From positions 434,001-498,000 of the forward strand of contig NZ_JAQQXR010000003.1 of the NCBI RefSeq assembly GCF_028595325.1: 64,000 bases of DNA, read 5' to 3'. The DNA is from Janthinobacterium fluminis. GTDB lineage: Bacteria > Pseudomonadota > Gammaproteobacteria > Burkholderiales > Burkholderiaceae_D. Both the position numbers and the translations under genes were made by a program. Within the stretch, counting starts at the first letter, position 1; each line of letters starts with the position of its first letter. Positions 19,431 to 28,373 of this stretch are shown in pieces. The notes under the pieces were generated by a model. The model was not told the origin of the DNA. It saw only the letters and a list, made by a program, of their open reading frames with translations, and made no database searches.

Positions 19431-20594
19431 ATGCATGCACCCGAGCGCCGTATCGCCCATCTGGACATGGACGCGTTCTACGCTTCCGTCGAGCTGCTGC
19501 GCTACCCGGAGTTGCGCGGCCTGCCGCTGGTGATCGGCGGCGGCGCCCACCAGCCCGTCAGCGCGGCCGACGGCAGCCGCCGTTTCGCCCGCCTGCGCGA
19601 CTACGTCGGCCGCGGCGTCATCACCACCGCCACCTACGAGGCGCGGGCGCTGGGCGCCGGTTCCGGCATGGGCTTGATGAAGGCGGCGCGGCTGGCGCCG
19701 GAGGCGATCCTGTTGCCCGTCAATTTCGACGCCTACCGGCATTGCTCGCGCCTGTTCAAGGCCGCCGTCGCCGGCGTCGCCGCGACCATCGAGGACCGCG
19801 GCATCGACGAGATCTACATCGACTTGACGGACGAGCCGGGCGAGACGCGCGCGCTGGCGACGCGGATCAAGCAGGCCGTCAAGGACGCCACGGGCCTGAG
19901 CTGCTCGATCGGCGTGACGCCCAACAAGCTGCTGTCGAAAATCTGCTCGGACCTCGACAAGCCGGACGGCTTGACCATCCTCGGCATGGACGGGCTGGCG
20001 GAGCGCATCTGGCCGCTGCCGGTCAGGAAAATCAATGGCATCGGGCCGAAGGCGACGGCCAAGCTGGCCGCGCTGGAGATCCACACGATAGGCGAGCTGG
20101 CCGGCGCCGACCCGGTGCTGCTGCAGGAGCATTTCGGCCGCACCTACGCGCTCTGGCTCAAGGACGCCGCGCACGGCGTCGACGCGCGCGCCATCGCGAC
20201 CAGCTCGGAGCCGCAGTCGATCAGCCGCGAAACCACCTTCGAGCGCGACCTGCACGCCCGCGGCGACCGCGCCGCGCTGTCGGCGATCCTGATGGAGCTG
20301 TGCGCGCAACTGGCCGCCGACGTGCGCCGCAAGGGCTACGCCAGCCGCGGCATCGGCGTCAAGCTGCGCTTCGACGATTTCCAGATCGTCACGCGCAATC
20401 TGACGCTGGCCGAGCCGACCGACGACGCCGCGGCGATCCTGCGCGCGGCGCGCGAATGCCTGAAGCGCGTGCCGCTGGAACGGCGCCTGCGCCTGTTGGG
20501 CGTGCGCGCCAGCGCGCTGTCGCCGCGGCTGCCCGAGGCGGCCGGCGCGCCGCGCGGACAGGGCGAACTGTTATTGTGGGGCGAGGGCGCCTGA
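19431..20594 (+). CDS. dinB: DNA polymerase IV (Y family)
   Basis: A 387-aa translesion polymerase. The palm carries the metal ligands D12 (HLDMDAFYASVE) and D126/E127 (GIDEIYIDL). The helix-hairpin-helix thumb (INGIGPKATAKL) and the little-finger domain follow. It is somewhat longer than E. coli Pol IV (351 aa), with extra residues after GGG near position 40. No clear C-terminal beta-clamp pentapeptide was picked out; GELLLWGE at the end could serve. A perfect LexA box lies upstream. Confidence 0.95.
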   Translation: MHAPERRIAHLDMDAFYASVELLRYPELRGLPLVIGGGAHQPVSAADGSRRFARLRDYVGRGVITTATYEARALGAGSGMGLMKAARLAPEAILLPVNFDAYRHCSRLFKAAVAGVAATIEDRGIDEIYIDLTDEPGETRALATRIKQAVKDATGLSCSIGVTPNKLLSKICSDLDKPDGLTILGMDGLAERIWPLPVRKINGIGPKATAKLAALEIHTIGELAGADPVLLQEHFGRTYALWLKDAAHGVDARAIATSSEPQSISRETTFERDLHARGDRAALSAILMELCAQLAADVRRKGYASRGIGVKLRFDDFQIVTRNLTLAEPTDDAAAILRAARECLKRVPLERRLRLLGVRASALSPRLPEAAGAPRGQGELLLWGEGA

Positions 20595-20669
20595 GGGCGC
20601 CGCGCCGTGCTATATTTCACGCGGCCGGCGGCGCCTCGCCGCCGGCTCCCGCAGACCGGAGAGCAGCCC

Positions 20670-21317
20670 ATGAATGTACTGTTGGTGGAAGACGACCTCG
20701 CGCTCGGCGACGCGCTCGGCCAGGCCTTGCGCCAGGCCGGCCTGCGCGCCGTCTGGGTGCGGCGCCTGAAGGAGGCCCGCGCCTTCCTCGACAACGAGGC
20801 GCAGGACGTGCTGCTGCTCGACCTGAGCCTGCCGGACGGCGACGGCTTCGACCTGCTGCGCGAATTGCGCGCGCGCGGCAGCACCATGCCGATCATCGTG
20901 CTGACGGCCCGCGACGCCCTGGAAAGCCGGCTGGCCGGCCTGCGCGACGGCGCCGACGATTACCTCGTCAAGCCTTTCGCCATCCCCGAATTGCTGGCGC
21001 GGCTGCAGGTGGTGACGCGGCGCAGCAGCGGCTTCCTGTCGGCGCTGTGGCAAATCGGCCCGCTGGCGATCGACACGGAAACCCGCACCGTCACGCTGGA
21101 CGGCGTGGCCGTCTCGCTGTCGCCGTCGGAGTTCGCGCTGTTGTTCGAGCTGGTGCGCAAGGGCGGCAAGGTGATCGGCCGCGAATCCCTGGTCGAGCAC
21201 CTGTGCTGCGAGTCGGACAACGCGCTGGAGGTGCACGTGTCGAACCTGCGCCGCAAGCTCGGTGCCGACTGGGTGCGCACGATACGCGGCGTCGGCTATC
21301 TGCTGCCGAAACCCTGA
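20670..21317 (+). CDS. OmpR/PhoB-type response regulator (QseB/PmrA-like)
   Basis: A 215-aa regulator. The receiver domain has the phospho-acceptor D51 (LLLDLSLPDGDGFD), the acidic pair in VEDD and K101 in LVKPF. The C-terminal winged helix ends in the usual VRTIRGVGYLL. The start at 20670 follows a GGAGA site. The kinase gene begins 11 bp after its stop. Subfamily resemblance is to QseB/PmrA-type regulators. It lies next to the biosynthetic locus, so it may sense envelope or cation stress, but nothing in the sequence proves that. Confidence 0.9.
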   Translation: MNVLLVEDDLALGDALGQALRQAGLRAVWVRRLKEARAFLDNEAQDVLLLDLSLPDGDGFDLLRELRARGSTMPIIVLTARDALESRLAGLRDGADDYLVKPFAIPELLARLQVVTRRSSGFLSALWQIGPLAIDTETRTVTLDGVAVSLSPSEFALLFELVRKGGKVIGRESLVEHLCCESDNALEVHVSNLRRKLGADWVRTIRGVGYLLPKP

Positions 21318-21328
21318 GGGCGGCGCCG

Positions 21329-22726
21329 ATGAGCATGCCCGCCGTGGCCAGGCGCTCGCTGTACCGCCGCCTGATGTGGGTCAGCCTGGCGTCGATCATG
21401 CTGGTCTGGTCGCTGCTGCTGGCCTGGTTTTACATCGAGGTGACGCAGGTCGGCTCCGGCTATTTCGACCGCGACCTGCGCGGCCTGGGCGACACCATCG
21501 CCGACATGTACAGCGTCGATTTTCCCGAGCCGGCGCGGGCCCGCCTGATCGAGCGGCAAATCCTCCAGTTCAGCCGCTCGTACAGCGAGTCGGCGCTGCG
21601 CGAGCGGGAAATCACCTACCGCATCAGCAACCGCGCCGGCCAGGTGCTGGGGCAGTCGCCCGGCTGGCCGATGCTGGCCATCCAGCTGCCGGGCGCGGCG
21701 CCCGTCAACGACCGGGGCTGGCGCAGCCTGGCCACGGCCAGCGAGGACGGCAATGTGTATGTGCAGCTGTGCGTGGCGCGCAGCTTCGTGCAGCGGGCCG
21801 TGGCGGAAATCCTGGTATTTTTCCTGTTGCCGCTGGTGGCGGCGATGCCGATCTTCATCGTGCTGCTGCAGCTCGGTTTCGGCCGGGCGCTGACGCCGCT
21901 GCGCCGGCTGGCCGGCGCCATCAGCGAACGCGACCCGTATTCGGACCAGCCGCTGGCCTGCAACGACGTCGCCTACCGCGAGCTGAAGCCGCTGTTCAAT
22001 TCCGTCAATGATTTGCTGGCGCGCCTGGCCGTCCACCGCGAGAGCGAGCAGCGCCTGTTCGCCGACGCCGCCCACGAGCTGCGCACGCCGCTGGCGGCCC
22101 TCGGCGCCCAGGTGCATCTGCTGCAGCAGGCCGAATCGGCGCCCGAGCGGGCCGGCATCGCCGCGCTGCTGCACGAGAGTATCGCGCGCCACGCCGGCCT
22201 GGTCAGCAAGCTGCTGCTGTTGTCGCGGCTGGACGCGGAGTCGACCAAGACGCCGCCGCAGGCGCTCGACCTGGCCCGCCTGGCGCGCGCCGCCGTGGCC
22301 CGCCACGCGCCGCACGCGGTGGCGCGCGGCATCGAGCTGGCCTACGACGGCACGGCCGCCGCCGCGCCCTACCGCGGCGACCCGGCGGCGCTCGACAGCC
22401 TGCTCGACAATCTGGTCGACAACGCCATCCGCCACTGCCCGCCGGGCGCCGCGATCAGCGTCGAAGTCGTCGAGGGCCGCCATTTCGCCCGCATCTCCGT
22501 GTGCGACGACGGGCCGGGCATCGCCCCCGCGTGGCGAGAGGATGTGCTGAAGCGCTTCGTCCGCCTGCCCGACGCCACGGCCACCGGCAGCGGCCTTGGC
22601 CTGGCCATCGTGAAAAAAGTCGTCGAGCTGCACGGCGGCACGCTGCTGTTCAGCGACGGCATGTCCGGGCGCGGCCTCGGCGTCGAGATCCGCCTGCCGC
22701 ACGCGCTGCAGGGCGGCGCCGTTTAA
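21329..22726 (+). CDS. Sensor histidine kinase (QseC/PmrB-like)
   Basis: A 465-aa membrane kinase. Two transmembrane segments (about residues 15-37 and 158-180) flank a periplasmic sensor domain of about 120 residues. A HAMP-like linker follows, then the H-box FADAAHELRTPLA with H249, an N-box (LLDNLVDNAIRHCP) and G-boxes (DDGPGIAP, GSGLGLAIVKKV). It forms an operon with the response regulator. Its stop shares a TTAA palindrome with the stop of the converging PPTase gene. Confidence 0.92.
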   Translation: MSMPAVARRSLYRRLMWVSLASIMLVWSLLLAWFYIEVTQVGSGYFDRDLRGLGDTIADMYSVDFPEPARARLIERQILQFSRSYSESALREREITYRISNRAGQVLGQSPGWPMLAIQLPGAAPVNDRGWRSLATASEDGNVYVQLCVARSFVQRAVAEILVFFLLPLVAAMPIFIVLLQLGFGRALTPLRRLAGAISERDPYSDQPLACNDVAYRELKPLFNSVNDLLARLAVHRESEQRLFADAAHELRTPLAALGAQVHLLQQAESAPERAGIAALLHESIARHAGLVSKLLLLSRLDAESTKTPPQALDLARLARAAVARHAPHAVARGIELAYDGTAAAAPYRGDPAALDSLLDNLVDNAIRHCPPGAAISVEVVEGRHFARISVCDDGPGIAPAWREDVLKRFVRLPDATATGSGLGLAIVKKVVELHGGTLLFSDGMSGRGLGVEIRLPHALQGGAV

Positions 22727-23448
22727 GCGGCCACCAGGCAGCGCGTGACCAGCCGCTGGCGGCCCAGCGCGAAGTCGATGGCGTAGCGGGCGCCGGCGTG
22801 GTGCCGCGGCGTCAGCGTCGTCGTCAGCCGCAGGTGCAGTACGCGGCCCTCCCGGTCCAGCGATTCGGCGGCCGCGTCGGGGAAATGGAAATACCGCCCG
22901 ACGGACGGATACAGGGCCTTGAACAGGCTTTCCTTGGCGGAGAACAGCAGCGTCGTCCAAGTCTCGAACGCCAGGCCGGCGGCCGCGCCGACGGCCATCT
23001 CGGCGGCGTTGCCGATGTGCGCGCCGACCGAGCGCGCGGTGCGGTCGTCCATGCAATGTTCGAGGTCGATGCCGACGCCGCTGAGGGTGTCGCTGGCGGC
23101 CGTGATGGCGACGGCCCAGCCCTTGCTGTGGCTGATCGAACCGAGGTAGCCGGCCGGCCAGCAGGGCGCCCGCTGCGCGCCCACGCCGATGGCCGGCGGG
23201 CCGCGGTAGCCGCTGCGGCGCAGGGCGCGCGCGGCGCACCAGCGCCCGGCGGCGAATTCCACCTGGCGCTTCAGCACGGCGCCGGCCAGCGCCGGCGGCG
23301 CCGGCGCGTCCGGCTGCGCCAGCTCGCGCAGCGCCGCGGCGCTGACCGTGAACGGCCGCGCCACCATCGCCAGCGCCTGGGGCGGCGGCGCCAGCCGCGC
23401 CAGCATGGCGTCGGTGTCGTCGCCGTCCTCGTGGTGCTGCGGCATCAT
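22723..23448 (-). CDS. 4'-phosphopantetheinyl transferase (EntD/Sfp type)
   Basis: A 241-aa PPTase that converts apo carrier proteins to the holo form with CoA. It shows the motifs SISHSKGWA, GVGIDLE (Mg2+ ligands) and FSAKESLFKAL. The EntD-like length and motif order suggest a broad-range enzyme. It is the last gene of the leftward exporter operon, and its ATG overlaps the TolC-type gene's stop (ATGA). It is the obvious activator for the ACP of the PfaA-like synthase and for the NRPS carrier domains, like PfaE in PUFA loci. Confidence 0.9.
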   Translation of the reverse strand: MMPQHHEDGDDTDAMLARLAPPPQALAMVARPFTVSAAALRELAQPDAPAPPALAGAVLKRQVEFAAGRWCAARALRRSGYRGPPAIGVGAQRAPCWPAGYLGSISHSKGWAVAITAASDTLSGVGIDLEHCMDDRTARSVGAHIGNAAEMAVGAAAGLAFETWTTLLFSAKESLFKALYPSVGRYFHFPDAAAESLDREGRVLHLRLTTTLTPRHHAGARYAIDFALGRQRLVTRCLVAA

Positions 23449-24857
23449 GGCCGGCGCGGCGCCGCCTCGGCGGCGCCGTCCCAGCCGCCGCCGAGGGCGG
23501 CGATCAGGTTGACGGCGGCCAGCAATTGCTCGTGCCGCGCCGCCACGCTGTCCTGTTCGGCCTGCAACTGCGCCAGATGCGCGCTCCACTCGGCGCTGCC
23601 GTGCACCATGCCGGCGCGGCGCGCGCGCCGCACACTGTCGAGCTGGGCCTCGGCGATGGCGTGCTGGCGCTGGCGCGCCGCGTAATTGACCTGGCTGTGC
23701 AGCACGGCGGCGCTGCTGTCCTCGACTTCGTGGACGGCGCGGGCGATGCTGCCGTGCCACTGCGCATACTGTTCCGCCGCCGCCGATTTGGCGCGCGCCA
23801 GGTCGGCCTGGCGGCGCCCGCCGTCGAACAGCGGCAGCTCCAGCTGCGGCATCAGCGACCAGCTGCTCGCGCCGCTCTTGCGCAGCGCGCCCAGGCCGCC
23901 GGCGTTGATGCCCACCGCGCCGCCCAGCGTCAGCGCCGGCCAGCGCGCCGCGTCGGCCTCGTCGATGCGCGCGCGCGCGGCGTCGTAGCGGGCCTGGGCC
24001 GCGGCCAGGTCGGGGCGGCGCTGCAGCAGTTGCGCCGGCACGGCGTTGCCCACGGCCGGCAGGCGCAGCTGCCGCAACGGCTGCGCCGGCGGCAGGGCGC
24101 AATCGGCCGGCATGCTGGCGGCCAGCAGGCACAGGCCCCGTTCGATGCGCTGCGCGGCGTCGCGCTGGCGCTGGACCAGCAGGTCGGCGCCGACGCTTTC
24201 GCTGTCTTGCTGGCGCAGCGGGTTGGCGTTGCTCAGGCCGGCGCCGAGGCGCGCCTGCTCGCCCTGGCGCCACTGCCGGCGCAGGCGCGCGCTGTCCTCG
24301 GCCAGCCCGGCGGCGGCGTGCAGCTCGGCGCGCGCCAACCACAGCTCGGCCGTCTGGCGCGCCAGGCTCAGGCGCAGCGCCGTCAGGTCGTGGCCGCTGG
24401 CGGCCCGCTCGGCCTGGCCGGCGCGCACGGCCGCGCGCACCCGCCCGCGCAGGTCCAGCTCGTAGCCGAGCGTCAGCTGGCCGGCGTAGCGGGTGGCCGG
24501 GTTGCGCGTGTCGGCGTCGCTCTCGCCCTGGTCGAATTTGGACAGCTTGCGCCGCTCCACCGATGTTTCCAGCGCGACGCGCGGCGATTGCTCGGCCGTG
24601 GCCGCGCGCAAGTCGGCGGCGGCGGCGTCGAGCCGCGCCAGGCCGGCGGCGATGTCGGTGTTGCCGGCCCAGACCCGCTCTATCCATGCCGTCAGGCCGG
24701 CGTCGCCCAGCGCCGCCCAGGCGTCGGCGCCGGGCGCGGCGCCGCCGACGGCGCTGCTGAAGTGCGCCGGCACGGCCGGCGCCGCGCGCGGCGGCGCGGT
24801 GTCGTGGGCGCAGGCGCCCAGCGCGGCGCAGATCAGGATGGCAAGCGGGCGCTTCAT
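23445..24857 (-). CDS. TolC/NodT-type outer-membrane efflux lipoprotein
   Basis: A 470-aa outer-membrane factor with a lipobox (LGAC at about residues 13-16), then two OEP repeats rich in long helices (AAQARYDAARARIDEADAARWPAL near residue 300). It would form the outer-membrane channel of the tripartite exporter. The start overlaps the adaptor gene's stop (ATGA) and the end overlaps the PPTase start (ATGA). This tight packing ties it to the same product. Confidence 0.9.
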   Translation of the reverse strand: MKRPLAILICAALGACAHDTAPPRAAPAVPAHFSSAVGGAAPGADAWAALGDAGLTAWIERVWAGNTDIAAGLARLDAAAADLRAATAEQSPRVALETSVERRKLSKFDQGESDADTRNPATRYAGQLTLGYELDLRGRVRAAVRAGQAERAASGHDLTALRLSLARQTAELWLARAELHAAAGLAEDSARLRRQWRQGEQARLGAGLSNANPLRQQDSESVGADLLVQRQRDAAQRIERGLCLLAASMPADCALPPAQPLRQLRLPAVGNAVPAQLLQRRPDLAAAQARYDAARARIDEADAARWPALTLGGAVGINAGGLGALRKSGASSWSLMPQLELPLFDGGRRQADLARAKSAAAEQYAQWHGSIARAVHEVEDSSAAVLHSQVNYAARQRQHAIAEAQLDSVRRARRAGMVHGSAEWSAHLAQLQAEQDSVAARHEQLLAAVNLIAALGGGWDGAAEAAPRRP

Positions 24858-25804
24858 GGCGCCGCCGCCCCGTTCTGGCGGGCGATGCGGACGATGACGC
24901 GCTGGCCGATGCGCAATTCCGGCGCGTCGATCTGCAGCACGCATTCGATCACCCGCACATCCTGTTTCTCGTTGGGGTCGTCGCTTTCCGGGCGGTTGCC
25001 GAACACCTGGCCGAGGCGCAGCACGCGCGCCTTGTAGACCTTGCTCTCGTCGGCCTCCAGGGCCACCTCGGCCGCCTGGCCCGCCTTCACGGCGCCGACG
25101 AAGCGCTCCTCCAGGTCGGCGCGGACGATGCGCGGACCGTGCGGGGCGAACAGGAACAGCGGCGTCACGTTCAGCGTCGAGGCGCCGTCGCCGGGGCGGG
25201 CCTGGCGCCGCACGATGCGCCCGTCCAGCGGCGCGCGCACCAGGTGCTGCTCCACTTCGAACTTGGCGGCGGCCACGTGGGCGCCGCTGGTGGCCAGCGC
25301 GGCCTGCTGGCGCGCCACCTCGGCCGCGGCGATGCCGACCTGGTCGCGCGCCTGGTCGCGCTCCTGGTCGGAGACGACGTCGTCGCCGGCCAGGCCGGCC
25401 AGGCGCTTCAGTTCGCGCTGGGCGATGCCGTGGCGCAGCTGCAGCAGCGCGAGGGCCGGCCTGGCCTCGTTGTACTCTTGCTCGCGCACGCGCAGCGCCA
25501 GTTTCGCCTCGCCGTCGTCGATGCGCGCCAGAATCGTGCCGCCCTTGACCTCGGCGCCCTCCTCGGCCAGCACCTGGCGGATGATGCCGGGGCGGGTGGC
25601 GGCGATGTTGATGACGCCGCCCTCGATGCTGATGCTGCCCTTGGCGATCGCGGCCCACGGCGACGCCGCCGGCGCCGCGTTGACCGGCGTCTCGTCGCAG
25701 CCGCCGAGCAGCAGGCAGGCCAGCGACAGGCCGCAGACCGCCAGCAGGCCGGGTGGCCGGGCGCGCCGGGACGGCGCCGTCAGGGTGGGGTGAAACACAG
25801 TCAT
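24854..25804 (-). CDS. HlyD/DevB-type periplasmic adaptor
   Basis: A 316-aa membrane-fusion protein. The N-terminal segment has a lipoprotein-like LLGGC at residues 33-37. Two half lipoyl motifs (RPGIIRQVLAEEGAEVKGGTILARIDD in short blocks, and HLVRAPLDGRIVRRQ) flank a coiled-coil hairpin (about residues 100-165). The beta-barrel follows. It couples the ABC permease to the outer-membrane channel. The family resembles DevB, which in cyanobacteria exports heterocyst glycolipids made by a PUFA-synthase-like PKS. Confidence 0.88.
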   Translation of the reverse strand: MTVFHPTLTAPSRRARPPGLLAVCGLSLACLLLGGCDETPVNAAPAASPWAAIAKGSISIEGGVINIAATRPGIIRQVLAEEGAEVKGGTILARIDDGEAKLALRVREQEYNEARPALALLQLRHGIAQRELKRLAGLAGDDVVSDQERDQARDQVGIAAAEVARQQAALATSGAHVAAAKFEVEQHLVRAPLDGRIVRRQARPGDGASTLNVTPLFLFAPHGPRIVRADLEERFVGAVKAGQAAEVALEADESKVYKARVLRLGQVFGNRPESDDPNEKQDVRVIECVLQIDAPELRIGQRVIVRIARQNGAAAP

Positions 25805-26517
25805 GTAGTCTCCATAAGGTGGCGGGCGCGTTGATCCATGACCACCCGGCCGTCTTCCAGCGTGACGACGCGGTCGGCGTGTTTGATCAGGCGGTGGTCG
25901 TGCGACACGCCCAGCACCGTGGTGCCCTGGGTTTGTGCCGCGTGGTGCAGGATGTCGATGACGATCTGGCCGTTCTGGCTGTCGAGCGCGCTGGTCGGCT
26001 CGTCGGCGAACAGCAGGCGCGGCCGTTTGACGAGGGCGCGGGCGATGGCGACGCGCTGCTTTTCGCCGCCTGACAGCTCGGTCGGGCGCAGGTGCATGCG
26101 GGCGCCCAGGCCGACCTCGTCGAGCGCCTCGCGGGCGCGCGCCGTGGCCGTGGCCGGGTCCACCTTGGGGCCGTACTTCAGTGCCAGCAGCACGTTTTCC
26201 AGCGCCGTCAGCGAGGCGAACAGATTGAAGCCCTGGAAGACGAAACCGCAGTTTTCCAGGCGGAACTGGTCGAGTTCCGTGCGCGACAGGCGGTTGAGTT
26301 CGATGCCGAGGGCGTGCACCGTGCCGGAGTCGGGCGTCAACAGGCCCGACAGCACCGACAGCAGCGTGCTCTTGCCGGAGCCGGACGGGCCGATGATCAG
26401 GGTCAGTTCGCCGGGCAGCACCGACAGCGACACGGCATGCAGCACGGTTTGCTCGGTCTTGCCCGTCGTGAAGGAACGGCTCAGCTGCTTGCCGACAATG
26501 GCGGGGGGCGTGGTCAT
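25801..26517 (-). CDS. ABC exporter ATPase (MacB/LolD/DevA type)
   Basis: A 238-aa ATPase with Walker A GPSGSGKS (K49), Q-loop FVFQGFNLF, signature LSGGEKQRVAIARAL and Walker B LLFADEPTSALD, all intact. It is the energy subunit of the tripartite exporter. Its start is 4 bp after the permease stop, and its stop overlaps the adaptor start (ATGA). Confidence 0.95.
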   Translation of the reverse strand: MTTPPAIVGKQLSRSFTTGKTEQTVLHAVSLSVLPGELTLIIGPSGSGKSTLLSVLSGLLTPDSGTVHALGIELNRLSRTELDQFRLENCGFVFQGFNLFASLTALENVLLALKYGPKVDPATATARAREALDEVGLGARMHLRPTELSGGEKQRVAIARALVKRPRLLFADEPTSALDSQNGQIVIDILHHAAQTQGTTVLGVSHDHRLIKHADRVVTLEDGRVVMDQRARHLMETT

Positions 26518-26521
26518 AGGC

Positions 26522-27649
26522 TTAGCGCAACAGGGTGAAGGGTTCTGCCTGGTTCAGCGCGCGCAGGGCGCCCAGGCCGGACAGCAGGGCGATGCTGAGC
26601 ACCAGGATGCCGGTGGCGATGCCGCCCCACAGGGGCAGTTCCAGCGACACGTGGGCGGCGCGGGCCAGCATCACCAGCACGGCGCCGACGAGCAGCGTGA
26701 TCAGCTGGCCGGCCAGGCCGACCCAGAACGACTGCTCGAGCACGACGGCGCGCAGCGAAGCCGTCGACACGCCCAGCGCGCGCAGCGTCGCATATTCGCG
26801 CAGGGCGGCGACGATGGCGCCCATCAGCGTCTGGCTGGTGATGACGATGCCCACCAACAGGCCCAGCGCCGAGGAGAACAGGAAGCCGGCCCCGGCGCCC
26901 GACTCGAACAGCCAGTAGGCTTGCGACTGTATCGACAATTCCTCGGCCGTCCAAACCTGGAACTGTTTCAGCGTGCCGTTCGGCTGCAGCGCGTCGCGCA
27001 CCGCCTCGGCCCGCTCCGGATGCTTGAGGCGCACCAGGAAATAGTCGGTGGTGTCGTGGCGCAGGTTCGCGTCCATGCGCCGCGCCGTGCTCAGCGAGGT
27101 CAGCACGTTCGCCCCGCCCATCGAGCGCATGCCGTTGACGGTGCCGGCCACGCGCACGCGCTTGCCGACCACTTCCGTATAGTCGCCGACGGCCACGCCC
27201 AGCTTGCTGAGGTCGGCCACGTCCACCAGCACATTGCCGGGCTGTGTCAGCAATTGCCGTAATTGTGGCGTAAGAAGATTGGCAAAGGTCAGGGCATCGG
27301 CATCGGGATTGATCCCGATCAATACGGCGCTTAATTTTCCGCCTTGCGGCCGCTTCCAGTCGCCGACGGTCCAGGTGAAGCGCTCGACGGCCGCCACGTC
27401 GGGATGCATGCGCAGGCTGTTGGCCACCTTGCCGGGAATCGGCCGGGCCAGGTCGACGCTTTGCGTGTCCGGATAGCCGACCCACAGGTCGGCGCTGGAG
27501 CGGTCGATGTAGACGGAGATCGAGCTGAACATGCCCAGCAGCAGGCTCAATTGCACCTGCACGAGCAGGCCGGCGAAGGCGACGGCCAGCGCCGCGGGCA
27601 GGAAGCGGCGCCATTCGTAGATCAGCGCGGAACGGGCTATCGATACCAT
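26522..27649 (-). CDS. ABC exporter permease (FtsX/DevC type)
   Basis: A 375-aa membrane protein with the MacB/DevC layout: one N-terminal helix (residues 17-40), a periplasmic domain of about 200 residues, then three C-terminal helices with the FtsX segment (LREYATLRALGVSTASLR). ATG 27649 gives the family N-terminus (MVSIARSALIYEWRRFLPA); an in-frame extension into the A+T-rich upstream region looks non-coding. It is first gene of the leftward operon, divergent from the biosynthetic operon. Confidence 0.9.
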   Translation of the reverse strand: MVSIARSALIYEWRRFLPAALAVAFAGLLVQVQLSLLLGMFSSISVYIDRSSADLWVGYPDTQSVDLARPIPGKVANSLRMHPDVAAVERFTWTVGDWKRPQGGKLSAVLIGINPDADALTFANLLTPQLRQLLTQPGNVLVDVADLSKLGVAVGDYTEVVGKRVRVAGTVNGMRSMGGANVLTSLSTARRMDANLRHDTTDYFLVRLKHPERAEAVRDALQPNGTLKQFQVWTAEELSIQSQAYWLFESGAGAGFLFSSALGLLVGIVITSQTLMGAIVAALREYATLRALGVSTASLRAVVLEQSFWVGLAGQLITLLVGAVLVMLARAAHVSLELPLWGGIATGILVLSIALLSGLGALRALNQAEPFTLLR

Positions 27650-27840
27650 GCTCAGCGCCGGCCCGCGCCAACGGCGGGGGGCCGCCGGGGCGGCGACGGC
27701 GGGGGCGAGCAAACAGGACGTGGCATGGCGTGCTCCAGAATTGAATGCCGCGTAGTGTGCCCGCCAATGCTGAGTTTTTCCTGAGTGCGGAGGCAGAATG
27801 GTGTTTTTTTGCAAAATTGACTTTAAGATAAAATTTCCAC

Positions 27841-27869
27841 TTGACAAGCAATTTATCGCGCTGTAACTT
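27841..27869 (+). promoter_or_regulatory. Promoter P1 of the duplicated pair
   Basis: Consensus -35 TTGACA (27841-27846), 17-bp spacer, -10-like TAACTT (27864-27869), followed by an A8 tract and GACA. It points towards the biosynthetic operon, 755 bp before the first start codon, and is nearly repeated at 28405. Confidence 0.55.
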
Positions 27870-28122
27870 AAAAAAAAGACATTCTCTATCCAATTATCTT
27901 CGGCCCTGGGGCGCGCGGATTGTTATCGGAAAAAATAATCGCCACACTGTTTTCGCTGTGGTTCTGCTGCAAGGGCCACAGCTGCCCTCGTATTCATGTT
28001 TATGGCGCCTCGCTAGCCGCATAAACTGCGGCCCGGATGTATTCCCGGACGGCCGCCATGGTTTCATTTCAGGACGCTTGAAAATTTTTTGCTTGCTTGA
28101 ATCGGAACTATTGTTGCTAATT

Positions 28123-28141
28123 GCAAACGATTCCCATTCAA
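28123..28141. promoter_or_regulatory. Fur-box-like palindrome
   Basis: GCAAACGATTCCCATTCAA agrees with the Fur consensus GATAATGATTCTCATTATC at 12 of 19 positions, including the central GATTC/CATT core. It sits 480 bp upstream of the PfaA-like gene, between P1 and P2. Iron control of the locus is possible but unproven. Confidence 0.35.
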
Positions 28142-28312
28142 TGCCGTGAACGACGACGATGGACGTGGCGCGGGCGCCGCCGCGCCCGCCGTGTCGGCAT
28201 TTTCCTACTACATGTTTGTGCGTTGCAAAATATTTTGAACACATTGATTTAAAAGGTTTTTGTGTGCTTGCGGCGGATTTTCAGGCGCTTGTTTGTTGTA
28301 TTTGCACATCAA

Positions 28313-28364
28313 TTTCGCCCGCGGACCGGGCGCGGCGGCCGTGCCGCCGCCCGGCGCGGCGAAA
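28313..28364. other. GC-rich hairpin in the leader region
   Basis: An imperfect 52-bp inverted repeat bounded by TTTCGCC and GGCGAAA, with CCGGGCG and CGGCGGC arms around CGT. It would fold strongly in RNA started at P1, and lies just before P2. There is no U-run, so it may be a structural or protein-binding element and not an intrinsic terminator. Confidence 0.45.
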
Positions 28365-28373
28365 TGTCACGAT

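Noticed and set aside
19403..20669. Frame extending the histidine kinase gene upstream through dinB to 19403
   Set aside because: The extension is Arg-rich out-of-frame translation of dinB and the regulator; kinase homology begins at 21329.
27650..27847. N-terminal extension of the exporter permease to 27847
   Set aside because: It would add A+T-rich, family-unlike sequence; the DevC-type N-terminus starts at 27649.
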